64,000 nucleotides of DNA from Paramecium octaurelia. Lineage: Eukaryota; Ciliophora; Oligohymenophorea; Peniculida; Parameciidae. Under the pieces are notes generated by a model that saw only the letters and a list, made by a program, of their open reading frames with translations, ran no database searches and was not told the DNA's origin. Numbering within the stretch: the stretch's first letter is position 1; each line of letters opens with the position of its first letter. Shown here one piece after another: positions 1 through 13,600 of this stretch. The stretch is from assembly GCA_905182995.1 (NCBI GenBank), contig CAJJDP010000176.1, positions 31,875 to 95,874 of the forward strand. The letters are read 5' to 3'. Made by a program: the position numbers and the translations under genes.

Positions 1-1935
1 CATTCTCTAGAGAGTAGATGAAAAATCAAATCTTTTTAAAATTTTAATCCTGTCATCATCCTTAAAGACTTCATTATGGAGATCGTCCAATTCAAAGCTC
101 GTGGCTTCAAACATTTTCACTTCCAAAGGATCCCCTATCAATTGACCATTCACTCTAGCCAACCCATGACAGGATGCCATGATTTCCAAAATCAATTATG
201 TCGGCTGTAACTTTGTCTGCCCATATACATTTTGACCAAAGTTCATTGAAAACATCACGTTGGGAATGGGCAATTCATTCACATCTATTATCAAATCCTA
301 AAAACAAATCTTCGATTTTTCTATAGGAAATATATATTGAAAATTTACTGTGATTGTATCCAATTGATCGGACTCCATAAAGATCAAGACCGTCTTCAGT
401 CAAGGTACCTGTTTTATCAAAGCACATTATGGTTATTTTGCCAGCCACATTCACCTTATTGGGAGATATACAATAAATTGACTTCTTGCTCAATCTCGAT
501 AGTGCAAATGATACTCCTATTGATAGACACGTAGGCAATGCTGGAGGCACAGTAATGGTGATCAAATCTAATGAATTGATGATCATCTGAAATATCGTAG
601 TATTGTCTTCTTTGAGTTCATCTACCTAATCTTTTATCGTCAAAGAAAACCCCACAAGGGACATCATTGCCAGAACTGCTATAAATGATAAGGAATCCTT
701 GTAGAATGAGAAAGTAGTCGGTTTGGGATACAAAATAGATCTGACCAATTATCCTTTAATGGTTGAAAACCCTGTCTATACTGCCAATGCCAATATCGGA
801 ACCTCCCCTTTCTGTGGATGTCGTGCTTCTAAACATTTAGTTCCAGCAAACAAGGTGATAGCCTTAGAGTCTTCGTTTGGCGAATAGATTAGCTTATTGA
901 ATTGAATTGGGTTTTTGATGATTGGTATTGATTCCCCTGTGAGCATTGATTCGTTGATGATACATGAACCATTTAACAGGATGCAATCGCATGGAACTGT
1001 CCAATCATCTCTCACTTCTATTAAGTCCCCTGGTACAATTGCCTTTGAACTTAATTTCTATTTGTTGTTTGTTACTGTTTTATTCACAATAATCTCTTTA
1101 TTTTATATGACAATATCATTTTGTCCTCTAAACACATTTTCCACTGAATCTTAAGAAGTCATTTACCGAAGTTTTGCAAAATTCAGTTTCGTTTCTCTTA
1201 ATTGCACTAATATAGAAATTACAGATGTCAAAAAAATGACTACTGCGTATTCATAATATTCTTCAATGCTCCACAGACACACACTAAAAATTTGAAACAA
1301 ATAAAACGGGGTTAAAATTTCATCAATCAAGATTTTACCTGTACTTTTGTCAGGTATCGTTGTATTATTATACCCATATTAAGAAGCTATTTCCTCAGGT
1401 AATTCCACTCCTCGAGAATAATTTTTTATAATGTCTTCATGGGTTAAGGTCTAGAATGGTGTTTCTATGGCTTTAAAACATTCATCCTCATAGATATACG
1501 TATATAAACGATATTCGAAGGACTAAATTATATATTCATATTCTTTTTACCTTACTTTACTTTTCGCTCTTATTGATCTGCATTTTCTTTAATCCAACCT
1601 TTATTAGTTCTTTTTCGTTCTCCAATGAAGTTATGACTAAGTGAGTTGCTTACTCTATGTCAATGCATTAGCTATATAACAAAGCTAGCTTTAATGATAA
1701 ATTCCATCTGGCAAATAGATATCCAACACCACCTATACTTTTTACTAATTATTATACAAGTCAAAATGCAAAATGTATAGTATAGCAAGCGCTTATACGC
1801 GGGACTTCGATAGGATAGTATCTACGCAATCGTTGCTTCCTCTTGGACTTACTAGGGTAGTTGGAAGCCAACTTAATTAAAATGCAATTTTGACAACAAT
1901 TTTTCTGAGTTATCATTTGATTCTGCTATTTTCAT
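1..1935 (-). CDS. P5B-type (ATP13A-like) cation-transporting ATPase, 5' part
   Basis: The gene enters from the left edge, so only the N-terminal part is present. Motifs read on the minus strand are the actuator-domain TGES (near 940), the P5B membrane motif PPALP (near 545) and the phosphorylation site [10 protein letters not shown] (near 400). P5B ATPases sit in endolysosomal membranes and move polyamines or related cargo. The ATG at 1935 was chosen because the following residues give the N-terminal pattern of the family once two short introns are removed: a 25-nt intron after residue T in CILT, and a 28-nt intron after the SEKQSK stretch. After the first intron the frame gives [11 protein letters not shown], a good family match. 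TAA/TAG are read as Gln. Other introns between 1500 and 200 were not resolved. The substrate cannot be told from the sequence. Confidence 0.85.
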
Positions 1936-1975
1936 ATATTAATTATACTACTCAAGGTTCCCACTCATTTATATT

Positions 1976-2314
1976 GAGACATTATTACGTCATGAAAATA
2001 CTTTATAATTATATTCTAAAATATTAACAAATGTATCTTAATTCCATTATAATGGCAATTATCGCTCAGAATTGATTTAAGATAAAGAAATCACATTCGT
2101 ATTTAAGAAAGACTTTAAATTTTTATAAATTTTTCTTACTATTCCAAAAGAATATAAGTTGGATTTTTTAAAATCAATATATCATGAGAATTATGCTAAT
2201 TAAAGGATCTATGATGCTTAAATTGCAGTTGAGCTCATTTAAGAATGGAAAAACAACAAGTTCCAAAAAACATAAGTTAATAAACTCATAATAGTTTTGT
2301 TATTTTTTATATGA
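1976..2314 (+). other. Open frame without a start codon; possible gene remnant
   Basis: Read with TGA as the only stop, this frame stays open to TGA at 2312-2314. The part from about 2054 to 2285 looks protein-like, rich in charged and aromatic residues (for example FVFKKDFKFLQIFLTIPKEY). No in-frame ATG was found and no standard short intron supplies one. With one stop codon and high AT content, long open frames arise by chance, so this could be noise or a decayed gene. No family was recognised. Confidence 0.25.
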
Positions 2315-3073
2315 TTACATAAAGACTTTTCAATTATGGGTACCAAAAAAATTTTGAAAAATTCTCATGTTAAAAATAGTCAAATTAAGCAAACATTTTT
2401 TTGTCATTATTCTAACAATTATAATTAATAGTAGTAATAGTGATATGTTAAAATATAACCCTAATTTTAAGTTATTGTTATGTTAGATTTGACTAGATTT
2501 ATAATAATTAGTTCATTTGTTAAATACGATATTATGTTATGTTTATAGTCATTTTTTAATAAAAAGTATTTAAAATGATGAAACTTGTACTTGTAAAATC
2601 TTATTCCATCATTGTATTTGATTACATTCATTTGATTAGGGCAATTTAATTTTGATTACTATAATTGGAATCTAAATTAAATTGATGGTCTAAACAATTG
2701 TTTTTTCTGTCAAAAAGGCAATCAATTGAACTCAAAACATTTAATAGAATATCAATTACTTCTAAGGTATTTTACACTTAAAATTCAAGATTTTTCTTGA
2801 CTGTATATATGAAATAATGTAAGGAGGATGAATTAAAGTACTTACTGAGTTGCTTACTAAGGGATGGAGAACTGAAAAAAATTGATTTATTTAAGATTAA
2901 CATTTAATTAGTTATTTTCTAATTTAATTAATTTAAATCAACTTTATTGAGAATTAACATAATTTAAATTATACATTATATAAAATCGTATAATTAATAT
3001 AAGAAACTCTATTTATAATTTTTTGAGATCCAATAATTTAAAAATAAATAAATTAATAATGTAAATCGATCAA
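2315..3073. other. AT-rich intergenic region
   Basis: Very AT-rich with homopolymer runs. No convincing reading frame, RNA gene or repeat was seen. It lies upstream of the gene at 3074. Confidence 0.5.
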
Positions 3074-4115
3074 ATGCAACATTCAACTCCAATTCATGGT
3101 GAGGAAACAGACATTCAGAAAGGAAAGGAAGTATCTTTAATAGTTTTCCCCAAAAAGTTTCTGAATCCGCTCAGCACTTACAGGATGAAAGGAGTATCTT
3201 AATTTTATGATGATTTTTAAGGACTTTCATTTATTTGCAGATGCTCGTTACATTAGACAGCACGAATTGCTTAAAACTGGTATCAGTTGTCAAAATCCCT
3301 ATAAAAAAATTTCCAAGATTCTCGTGGATTAAACTGCTGGGGTAATCAAATTGTGCTACACTCAACTTGATTTCTCTGAAACTCCTTGGGAATACGTAGC
3401 CAAAAGATTATAAAGTTTTGGTGATGTTTAAATGAATGAATTGAGCGAATACATTAAGAAGTACTATGAACAACTAAATTCTGGTTTAAAATAGGGAGAA
3501 ATCGAATAAGTAGTTCATAATAGACTATCAACATTATTTTAGGTTCCCCCAGATTATTACAGATCATTTGGGACATACCAATACAAGTATCTGAAAGGCT
3601 TAAATCAATTTTTCATCTCTGGTTTGATATTGGACATCAAATTGGTGGAAGATTTAGGATACTCAGTACAATACTTTGTTGACTCGTGCATGAAGATAGG
3701 AATTCCGGAGTACAAAATTTATTAATAAATGTCAAGAATATCTTTATAACCTGGGTGCTCAAATGTCGACTACTATAAAAACGTTATAGAGTTTGCCAAA
3801 CCTCTGATGAAACCAATGGAGAAGTAAGATTTCTATTTGTACTCTCCCCTCTATCCACAAGTAAGTAATTCTTTCTCATTTGCCTAGGGCCTAAAATGTG
3901 AGGTATCTTTTTCTGTGACAAACGATCATTCTGAATCAGAAAGCGACGCACTCATTAACTTTAGTTTTTATTTAAATTACTAGCCTTCATTACGTAATAA
4001 TCAAGCTCTAATGCCTAATAAGAAGCTAAAGTCTCAAAATTGCATCTCACAATACTACGAACTCATGGATTATCATTATTCGAGGTGCGGGTTCAAAAAG
4101 ACTAAGCTGAATTGA
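3074..4115 (+). CDS. Protein of unknown function, about 330 residues
   Basis: The frame starts at ATG 3074 and ends at TGA 4113-4115. A 28-nt intron (3194-3221, GTAT to TAAG) is needed to change frame after MKG; the next exon reads DFHLFADARYIRQHELLK and stays open for about 290 codons. A second stretch, 3861-3887 (27 nt, GTAAG to TAG), also looks like an intron. Being a multiple of three with no TGA, it could be retained (337 residues) or removed (328). The protein is soluble-looking, with many Tyr, Lys and Gln, a serine/acidic stretch near the C-terminus (SESESD) and no clear membrane segment. I do not recognise a domain. It converges on the dynein gene. Confidence 0.7.
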
Positions 4116-4673
4116 GTGGTGTGATCAAGTGTATATATTGTAATCCTTTTTTGTCACCATTTTATTTTCACTACAACAAAAATGTACAAGTTTTTCTGCA
4201 CAACTTCATTCAGTCGAGAATTTATTCAAGTTAATCAATTTTGTTTACACTAATTAATATTAATAATAATAATTAATTATATTAATGATTTTTCTTAACT
4301 TTCTGTTCTTATTCAATTGTTTTTCTGCATTATATATTCTTTAATAATTTTTATTATATAATATTTAAATATTGTTCTCTGATCTAGGAAATCTATCATT
4401 CATATTTATTTTCTGTTATTTTTATTCCCTTGGACTTTCTCTTGGATTTCTAGAAAAAAAGAAAATATAAAGTACATTCTTAATTTTTCAATCTGATTTC
4501 GGAGCCTCCAAATTTGATCTCCCATCAACAATTCAATCATTAATTAATCCTTCAAATCAAATGTATATTCCTATATTATTAATAATTGGTTAAATCTAAA
4601 GTGTTATTATGTCATAAATTTTAAACATAAATTTTATTTATCATTTGCATTAAATAAAAAATATATATTATTT
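4116..4673. other. Intergenic region between convergent genes
   Basis: AT-rich stretch between the 3' end of the plus-strand gene and the 3' end of the minus-strand dynein gene. Nothing recognisable was seen. Confidence 0.5.
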
Positions 4674-7600
4674 TCAATATCTCAATGATAAGAAAGCTGC
4701 TGCACCTGCTCTAATCCACACATCTTCATCATCTCTCGATGGCAATTCAAGTGGCATGACAAAATTAGTAGAATGTCCTGTTGTTGAGAGTGTACCAGCC
4801 TATGATTATTACAGATCCTTACCCTTGAAACCACTTTATACAACGGGCATTGGTATTTGTAAATCTTCTTTTCCTTCGGATCTTTGGGTTGTACTTCAAT
4901 TTGTGATGGATCATACGGGAGTAAGTGCATCAAAGGTAAATCTGAATATAATTCCTTTACTTTAGGTTACGATATCAAATGTCTCTTGTAATCCCATCTA
5001 ATTAATTTAATATTATATTATACTTGGTTCCTTCAAGAAAGATTCCATAAATATAGACTCCATCTTCTGGTTTCTCAGTTACACCTGTGTGAGTAAGAGT
5101 GTCCAACACAATATACTCATATTATAATTTATCAATAGCAATGACATGTTTTCTGGCGTAGTTTTGTACCATACCAGTAATGAAAGCCTAAGGGAAGAAG
5201 AAACCAGAAATCCAGAAAACCTTAGGTGTTCCTTTATCTACCCAATGCTTAAGAAAGGCAATTCTATCTAGTAAATCTTGAGTCCAGGAGGCCAAAGGTT
5301 TCAAACTTAGAAATCCTTTCTCTGCCCATAATTGAGGCACTTGATTATCGTAAAGACTGTTTGACAATTTTTCCATTTCCTCTGACATCACTATTAATCC
5401 TTTAAGTGCTTTTTTAACATTAGAGAGTGTAGTTTTCATTATGGCAAGCAACCTATTATAACGAATAAGTTCTTGAACTAGAACAGTATTCATGGATTCT
5501 TGATAATCAGTAGGATATCTGTTTGAAATCTCATCGATATCAAATAGATCAGGAGTCTTAGATTCAACAAAGTTGGCTAATTCTTCAATAACATCTTCTC
5601 TGCATTTTCCTGCTCCTTATTGCGTTCTTGGTTGAATAGATTATAGTGTTTCTAAGAGAATTCTAGTTTCATTTTAAGCATTGGTTATTTCAGCATTGCT
5701 ATGCAATCCAAATGCTTCAGGTTCCGGATTCAATGGTAATTTTTCTATATACTCTATATAATTCTATCTTTCACCTACATTAGGTTGGTAATAAGTAGGA
5801 ACTAAAAATTGATAGCCTTCTTTTAACGCTTCTTGGGAAATGTACAATTTCAGAATGGTTTTAATTAATCTCACATCCTTATCATCAGTAACTCTACCAC
5901 CATAATTAATTTCTGCTCCAAGATAATTGATAACTTTGAATGGTATGAGTACATAATCATCTAATAAGCTTTTTAGCTATCTTCTACACACAGTGAGATC
6001 TTCATTGGTGAATTCATAGGGAATGTTCCACCCAATGGCTCCGAATTTTCTTCTTTCCTAAATGATTGCATGGAATAAAGAGAATCCAAATAATAATTTC
6101 TTGAATTCCTCAGGTTTCTTACAATCACTTAAAGTTTTATCATCTAATTAGGTGTAAGTTCTGAGCATATTATTTCTAAGACCTTTTGGTGGTTCTAGTG
6201 TCATTTTAACACCATTCTATAATACAATAGTTGGGAATGATTTTGAAGGCATTGATGTTAACCATAATCTAAAATCTTTTGTGCCTTGATCTTACATTTC
6301 TTCATTCAGTTTTTCAAGATCATTCATCCAAGATGTTGCTAAGTGACAATTCATTAGCAATGCCCATCCACCTCTGCCTAAAGCATCTTTAACTAATTTT
6401 TCAGCCTTTGGACCTTATCCTTAACCCAAAGAGATGGAATCAATTCTCTTAGTCATATTCATTTCTTCTGCGAATTTCATTAGATCTGCGATAGGATCAG
6501 AACCAGGAGACAAAACAAATATGAGTGGAGTATTAGGAGTGGAATCTTTGTAGCATTTACTCAAATCAAATGTAGGCGGGATGATGAATTTCTCATCCAT
6601 CTTCTCTATAATCCATTTTTGTATTGCTGGAATAACTTTGTCACTTCGTATTGCTTTCAATAACAATATTCTTGAAAAGGAATCTAATTTCTCATTCCAA
6701 GGTTCAGGGAATTCAATATCTTGAGGATTAGGAGCATCAAAAATAGTTTTAAATTTATCAGAGTTACTCATGAAATCAGATAGAATGCCATCAAAATTAG
6801 TCAATTCTGCCATACCATAAATGTTTCTATAAGTCTCTGGCCATGTATTCTCACTAATCCATTCAGTCGGATTTGGTGGTAATTAAACATCTCCTGTAGC
6901 ACCTTATAATAAGTATCTCCATTCCCCTTCATTCATTTTATGAGCAGCACTCAAGATTTTATATGTCAACATAAATGAAAATAGTAGTTTGTGCTTTTCA
7001 AATAATGATCTACAAACATTTTCATACAACATGTAAGTGAAAAAGTTATTGAGATGATTCAATCTCTCTTCCAAAACCTATGATGCTGGTGCATTCTAAA
7101 CACCTAAAGTGAACAGGTTGATGAACCATTATAAAGAGTATTAATACATAGGATCAATTGTAGATAAATCTATAATACAGAAGAAAAGTAATGAAGCTCT
7201 GAATGCAACTGATCTATATGATTCTCTTGCTTCGTCTATTTGAGCTTCAGTTATTTTGGAATCCTTCACTCTTTGATTAATCTCAGCCGCAAACTTCTTT
7301 GAATTTTATAATTTATTGATCAGAGTCTCATCCATCAATATTTCTGAAATATCTCCCTTGGTTTCAGACAAACTTCTTAAAATACTATCTTCTATGTTAA
7401 CTAATTCTTTTTTATCTTATGCATTCTTTCTAACTATTTCCGTCTTCTTATTTTCTAAATTAGGATTCTCCAATGCCACAATTTATGCCAACATCTGTTC
7501 TTCTAATCCTAGTGGTGTAATTGCAAAGTTTATAATAGTTACTTTAACTGAAGTTTCAGGAGAATAATGAGGATTTGGAAGTGTGGTTGTCATAAAGAAT

Positions 7601-10600
7601 CTGAAACTAAAATTATATTGCAGATTCTTATCTCCAATTTATATTGTGGCAGATGTTCCAGTCTTATTGATTTATTATAATAGAATGGGTTCCAAAGAGG
7701 GATCTAAGGATAACCCAACATTCTCTACCAAAACCCATTTACCAAATTGAATAGCCAACTCCAAAGTTCTCATTAAATTTTAATCTGATTGTTTTAAGAC
7801 ATCCAATCCTTCTGGTAAGTCTTTACCCATAGTCTTAATGTATTTATTAGCTTAAGATTGTGGATCAATCATCAAAGTCCATCTTCTACTCTTATCTATG
7901 ATGATACCATTTTCAATGGAAGTGTCATCCTTTGGTAATCCACAAATATTCCATGATTATATCTTAACTTCATCCCCCAAGAATTTCCTCATCGTAATTA
8001 AATCAGAGAATGGAATATTATATTCCTTTAATTTAGCTCTCCAATCTTATTCCATTCTGATACGATATTACGATACAAAAGGTCCAGAGTAAGCAACCAT
8101 TCCTGCAGCTATAATAGAATTACCAGGTATTAAACCACCACTATTAGTAAGACTTTCAATATCTTTTGCCCATCTCTCCTTTTCATCACTCAAACCTTCA
8201 GTCAACTTTTATGCTCTTTCCAACTTCACTTCACACTCTTTAATCTTCTTCTATAAATCTTCTTATTATTTCTTTTTATCATCGAAGACTCTTTGCAATT
8301 CTCTTATCTTTGCATTAATCTCATCCAATTCCTTTTTCTTAATTGCTAATTCTCTGTTTTTATCTTCCACAATTTTGGTCATAAGTGCTAGCTTTTCTCT
8401 TAAGGGTTTAGTTTCAGTATACACTTTGTAGAAGTCATACATGCATTTACACCATCCAAACAAATAACCTGTGGCTTTTGATCCTTGGAATGCATCATTC
8501 TAATTGAATTTTGGATGACAAGTGACCTTCTATTCCATCTTAATAATAGCAGCTGGATTGATATTTTCTTTATCAAACTTCTCCAACAACATTTGTAGCA
8601 ATGAGTTTACATCATTAAGTAAATATTTCTTAGCTGTCTCAAAGTAATTCTCTTCTTTCTTACCAATTTAATTTGGTACTGGCTGAGTAATAATTTCACC
8701 TCCAGACTTCTTAATATAATCTGTTGTAAGTATCACAACACCTGCTAAAACTACTTTGACAGCCTCAGGTGGAGATGACAATGATTTCAATTCTACTAAG
8801 TGATCCTTCTATAATTCCTTCACCTTCAATAGTGTTTGGGCCAATTCTTCATTGGCAACTCTGACTCTTTCAGCTGCCTCTTGAGCAACTTAATTGGCTT
8901 CTCTGGCTTATTGAGTGGCTTCAGCTTCTTACACAGCAACAACTCTTTACGTTTAATCAGCTTCTTCCTTTTCCACTTTCAGATGCTCCATCATTTTGGT
9001 TGTTTCAATCTATGCTTATTCTAATTCTGGCTGCATTTTCTCCAAGACTATTTTCATTTCGGCAACAGCCTTGTTGGCATCTTATAATTTGTCCAAACCA
9101 TTTTTCAGTCTAAGAATCTAAGCCTTTAAGTCATTTCTCTTATCTTGTACAATATTGATATATAAACTCAATAATTCTAGATAAGATGTTGGAGTAACAT
9201 AATTAATCCTTCTAAGTTCAGACTTATATTGCAATGACAATTTTTCAACAAATTTATGCATATACTTGAACATATCTACTAATCTTGTATTTTTGATATC
9301 TAAATCTAATTGTTAAGCCACTTCTACTAGTTACCCTCTACCAACACCTTCAAGTGCTTCTTCAGGCCACTCAGTAAACCAATCAATAGTGCAACAGTTC
9401 ACTAATGATGGGAACATTCTTAATCTTGTTGTAAATGCATCTCCTATTGGCGACATAGCAATAACCATATGCATATTCTTTTTGACTCTTGCCAAATAGA
9501 CAGAGAATATATTCATTCTATTAGGAGGTAGCCCTTTTTTAATACATTCTGCTTTGCATGCTTGAGTAATATCTTCATTGTCTTTGTCATTATAGAGATT
9601 GGTCACATCTCCAGAATTCAAGATGCCATTGATATCCTCTAACATCTATTCATTGATGATTTAAGTATCAACAAACACAAATGAAACACATTTATTTTCA
9701 ACACCAGCCAACATAATAATCTTCTTAACATCATCTCTCCAAGCTCTCATATTATAATTCTTGAGAACCTCGATCTATTGTTATTTGTAATTCTACAAAT
9801 ATGTACCCATCTTAGTTAATGATTATCTACCACTACCACCAATACCAAGCAATAAAGCATTTCCACCAGGTTGTCTTAGAATTCTGCTAATTCTTGTTAT
9901 GTGTTCACAAGCATCCAAGAACATAACTAGTTTCATCTATTTCTTGCCACTTCCAACATCCTTGTTGTATTAATCCAATAATTCTTCCATCTAACCCACA
10001 AAATATTAAAGATCTCCTTATACTTAAACATATGGCCTTATATCTAAGTCTCTGTTACCTAGAAAATCACAAAAGATGATTCTTTCCTAATCTAATACTT
10101 CTTCCTGTTTCAATCCAAAATCAACGAAGAATTGAGTGAGTAGTTATTTGAAATAGACTCGATCTTATTCATTAATCAATCTATCATGGAATACTCTCAT
10201 ATTTTCATGATACCATAGTTTAACTAATTGGGCAGGCTCTTAGCAGTTCTTGGGTAAGATACTGCAAATTCCTTAAAACACTTTGTTTATGTCTCTGAGA
10301 TTGAAGGTGTAATGACTTTTCGATGGAGTAGGCAACAGATCTCTTCTGACTGAATTATAAATGCTTAACACACTATTAATTAGTTGCATCTGCAACATCT
10401 AAACTGTTTCACTGAATTTCTTATAGAAAAATTAAACTATTTTTGAAAATATTGATTTAATGACATCTTCATCCAATTCTGTATATGCTAAGACATTAAA
10501 GTGTCTAACTGCTCTGCCTGTAATATTACTTCTACCACCACCAGGGGGTCCCATAGCAGACAGGATGAGCAAACCTTCTAATTTAACGAATTGCAGATCT

Positions 10601-13600
10601 TATCTATTATACCAACCCTAATGATCTAATATTTATCTGATCAATTCTATTGGTGGTTAAGCACCATACTCTTCTTTCTTAGGCATGTTTAGATCATCCA
10701 CGAAAATAACTTATCTCTTTCCGACTGGGGGTCCTCTTACTCCTTTTCTTCTTTTGTCAATCCAAGAGTCAATTGTATCTTGTGTTTGATTTGCTGATGT
10801 CTAAGCACTAAAAGTTAAGGGAACATATTGAAAATCTTCAGGCATGCCCATAATCAATAATTGATATGAATTCTACGATTTACCTGTACCTGTTGGTCCT
10901 GGGCAACAAACATGGAAATTATTCGTTAGCAACAACTTCATCAAATACATATTACGAATGGAATCAGTAGTAGGGATCACAATTTCATGGAATTATAATT
11001 TCTAATCAATTTCAAATGATTAATATGCATCACTCCAAGGTGATAAATTTACTTGGTAATCATAGATCAAACCCTCTTTTGGATATTCAAAGTTGGCCCT
11101 ATATTTTTACATCTATTATCTATGGAACTTATCACATTTTTATCTACTTTAGAAATCTCCTGTTACCATAATGCTCCAAACCAATGAGTAATGGAAGTAG
11201 TATTCAATATTCTAATTTAATTGATCAAGCTCATCAACCGAGACTTTCTTAATTTCAGTTTCCACATAGGGAGAAATCAAACTATCAATAATTCTCTATT
11301 GCGATTAAACTAAATTGTTTCTCATTGTAGGAATAACCTCTTTACAATGTTTGTATGTAAATTCCAGGGCATCATCCACATATTATTGGAACCACTTAGT
11401 CAAATTGTTTAACACATCCTTCTTCTTATTTTTAATGTTGCTAGGAAATCTTTAAACATAGGAATCAATCAATGGTTGTATACCCATAGCTCTAGGTTCC
11501 ATGTAAACCATACCACATCTCGAGACAGTGGCTGGTGAAGCAACAGCCAAATCTTCGACCTCAAACATCATCGTCATGTATTGAGTCAATGTCAAGATTT
11601 AACCACTATTCAAACACAATTTCTTGTTGTCATCCAATACAGTATTCATGGATTCTATCCACAAAGCATCAACAGGTCCATCAAACATTATCCAATGTCT
11701 GTCTGAACTTGTGTCTTTCACCGCTTCTCTCACCATATAAGCTAAGACTCCATCAGTCCATTCGTGAGTTTATTCATTGAATTGACCATACAACTAGCCC
11801 ATAGTAATTGATTTGGGATTCAATATGTGAGTATGTACTTTATAAAAACCATTGGCTTCTCCTAATTTTGTCATTGACTTTGAGAGGATCTAGTAATTGG
11901 TTGTCTTACCACCTCCTGTTGGACCCACCAACATCAGTCCGTGTCTGACTTGTATTGTATCATAGAGTTATAGCACCTTATCAATGAATGGTTGTACAGG
12001 TTGAACAGGATACGGTTGTTCCTTGAACACATATTTCTCGCATTACAATGATAATTCTGGAATCAACTTACCATAATCATATTGTGGTCTCTCTAATCCA
12101 GGGAATAAATCTGATATGATGTTTTCAAATAATGGCAGATCGTCTTTCAAAAATTTGGGAACATTTACATCTCTGAGTGCTCTTAATAATAGTTATTCTT
12201 CATTCATATCTGGGAATTGCACTTTCAATAGACCTGCTGCATTTATCACAGATCTTACTGCTCTCATACCATAATCGTAATGATCCTGAGATGACAATTA
12301 TTCTGAACTCAATTTGAATGTAGTAACCATCTTTTTAGATAGATCTCTACCTAATTTAAAACCAAATGAATAGAGCATAATTTCACCAATCATAGCATAA
12401 TCTGGAACCATCATAGCCACTGGTCTAAAGAGTGCCTTTAAATTATCAGGTAATTCTGTTCTTCCAGCATAACCAGGATTCATTGTAATAAACACTGAAA
12501 AAGTAGGTAAAATTTTAATGAATGAACCTTCAAATTCTACTTAGGGAGTTCCTTTAGCTTTTTCTCCAAATAACACTAACAATTATTATGCAATAACTGA
12601 TAACACTTCAATATTGATACGATTGAATTCATCAAAACAAGCCCAAGCACCAGCAGATGCTAATCCCTTAAAGAACTTGCCAACCATAATGAAATCCATT
12701 GAGTCTGAGCAATTAAACACCACACATTATTTTGCCAAAGCTTTTGCCAAATCCTTAGTTGATTCTGTTTTACCGGTTCCAGCTGGACCTGCTGGAGCTC
12801 CTCCCAAATTTAATCTTAAAGCACCCATTAAGGTCATATAACATTTATCAGTCAAAGGTGTAATAACTAATCTGAGTGTATTTCCTAGATATTCATAACC
12901 ATAAGGGAAATTGGTTTATACACATTTGACCCAACAATCAAAATCTACTAATTGATTTTCCCAATAATATCTTAATTGCGATATCCATTCAAAGGCAAAC
13001 TTATCATACACTTCACTATCCACCATCTTCTACACAACATCCTTGGCATGGACATCGATAACAATCAAAGCATTTATTGTAACCATAGCTTACTTTGATA
13101 ATTTAGTTCTAACCAAATCGACTAATGACCCGAGTTGATCTTCCAATCTCTTGAAATATCCTTTAAGATTCTGTGAATCAATTGCTGTTTCTACTTCTTT
13201 TGTCCAATGCACTTATGATCCATTCAATACACATTAACCTGGATGTCTCAAAACCCATTCTTCTCTTTTTACTTGTGTGTAATTTTCAATACTAACCATT
13301 AATGCCTGTCTAACTGATAATCTCATCATATTTTCAACTTCATTCATCCATTCTTCAACATTCTTTTTGTTTGGATCCACTATTTTCACAAAAGGTACCT
13401 TCTCCTTTTCTGCTGAAAACATAGCATGAATTTTCTTATCCTTATCAAATTCTATTGAATTGATATTCTCAAAGACTTTCTTAAGATGAGGTTAGACTGC
13501 TGTTGGTTCTTTTGTTTAGGATAGAATTTCTAATAATTCATCATTTGATAAAAAGTAAAATCTTGCAAACTTCTCTCTTTTCTTTTCCAAATAATTGTTC

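Noticed and set aside
4756-4965. Plus-strand frames inside the dynein, such as 4756-4965, 7316-7567 and 12614-12841
   Set aside because: Antisense shadows of the dynein heavy-chain coding sequence.
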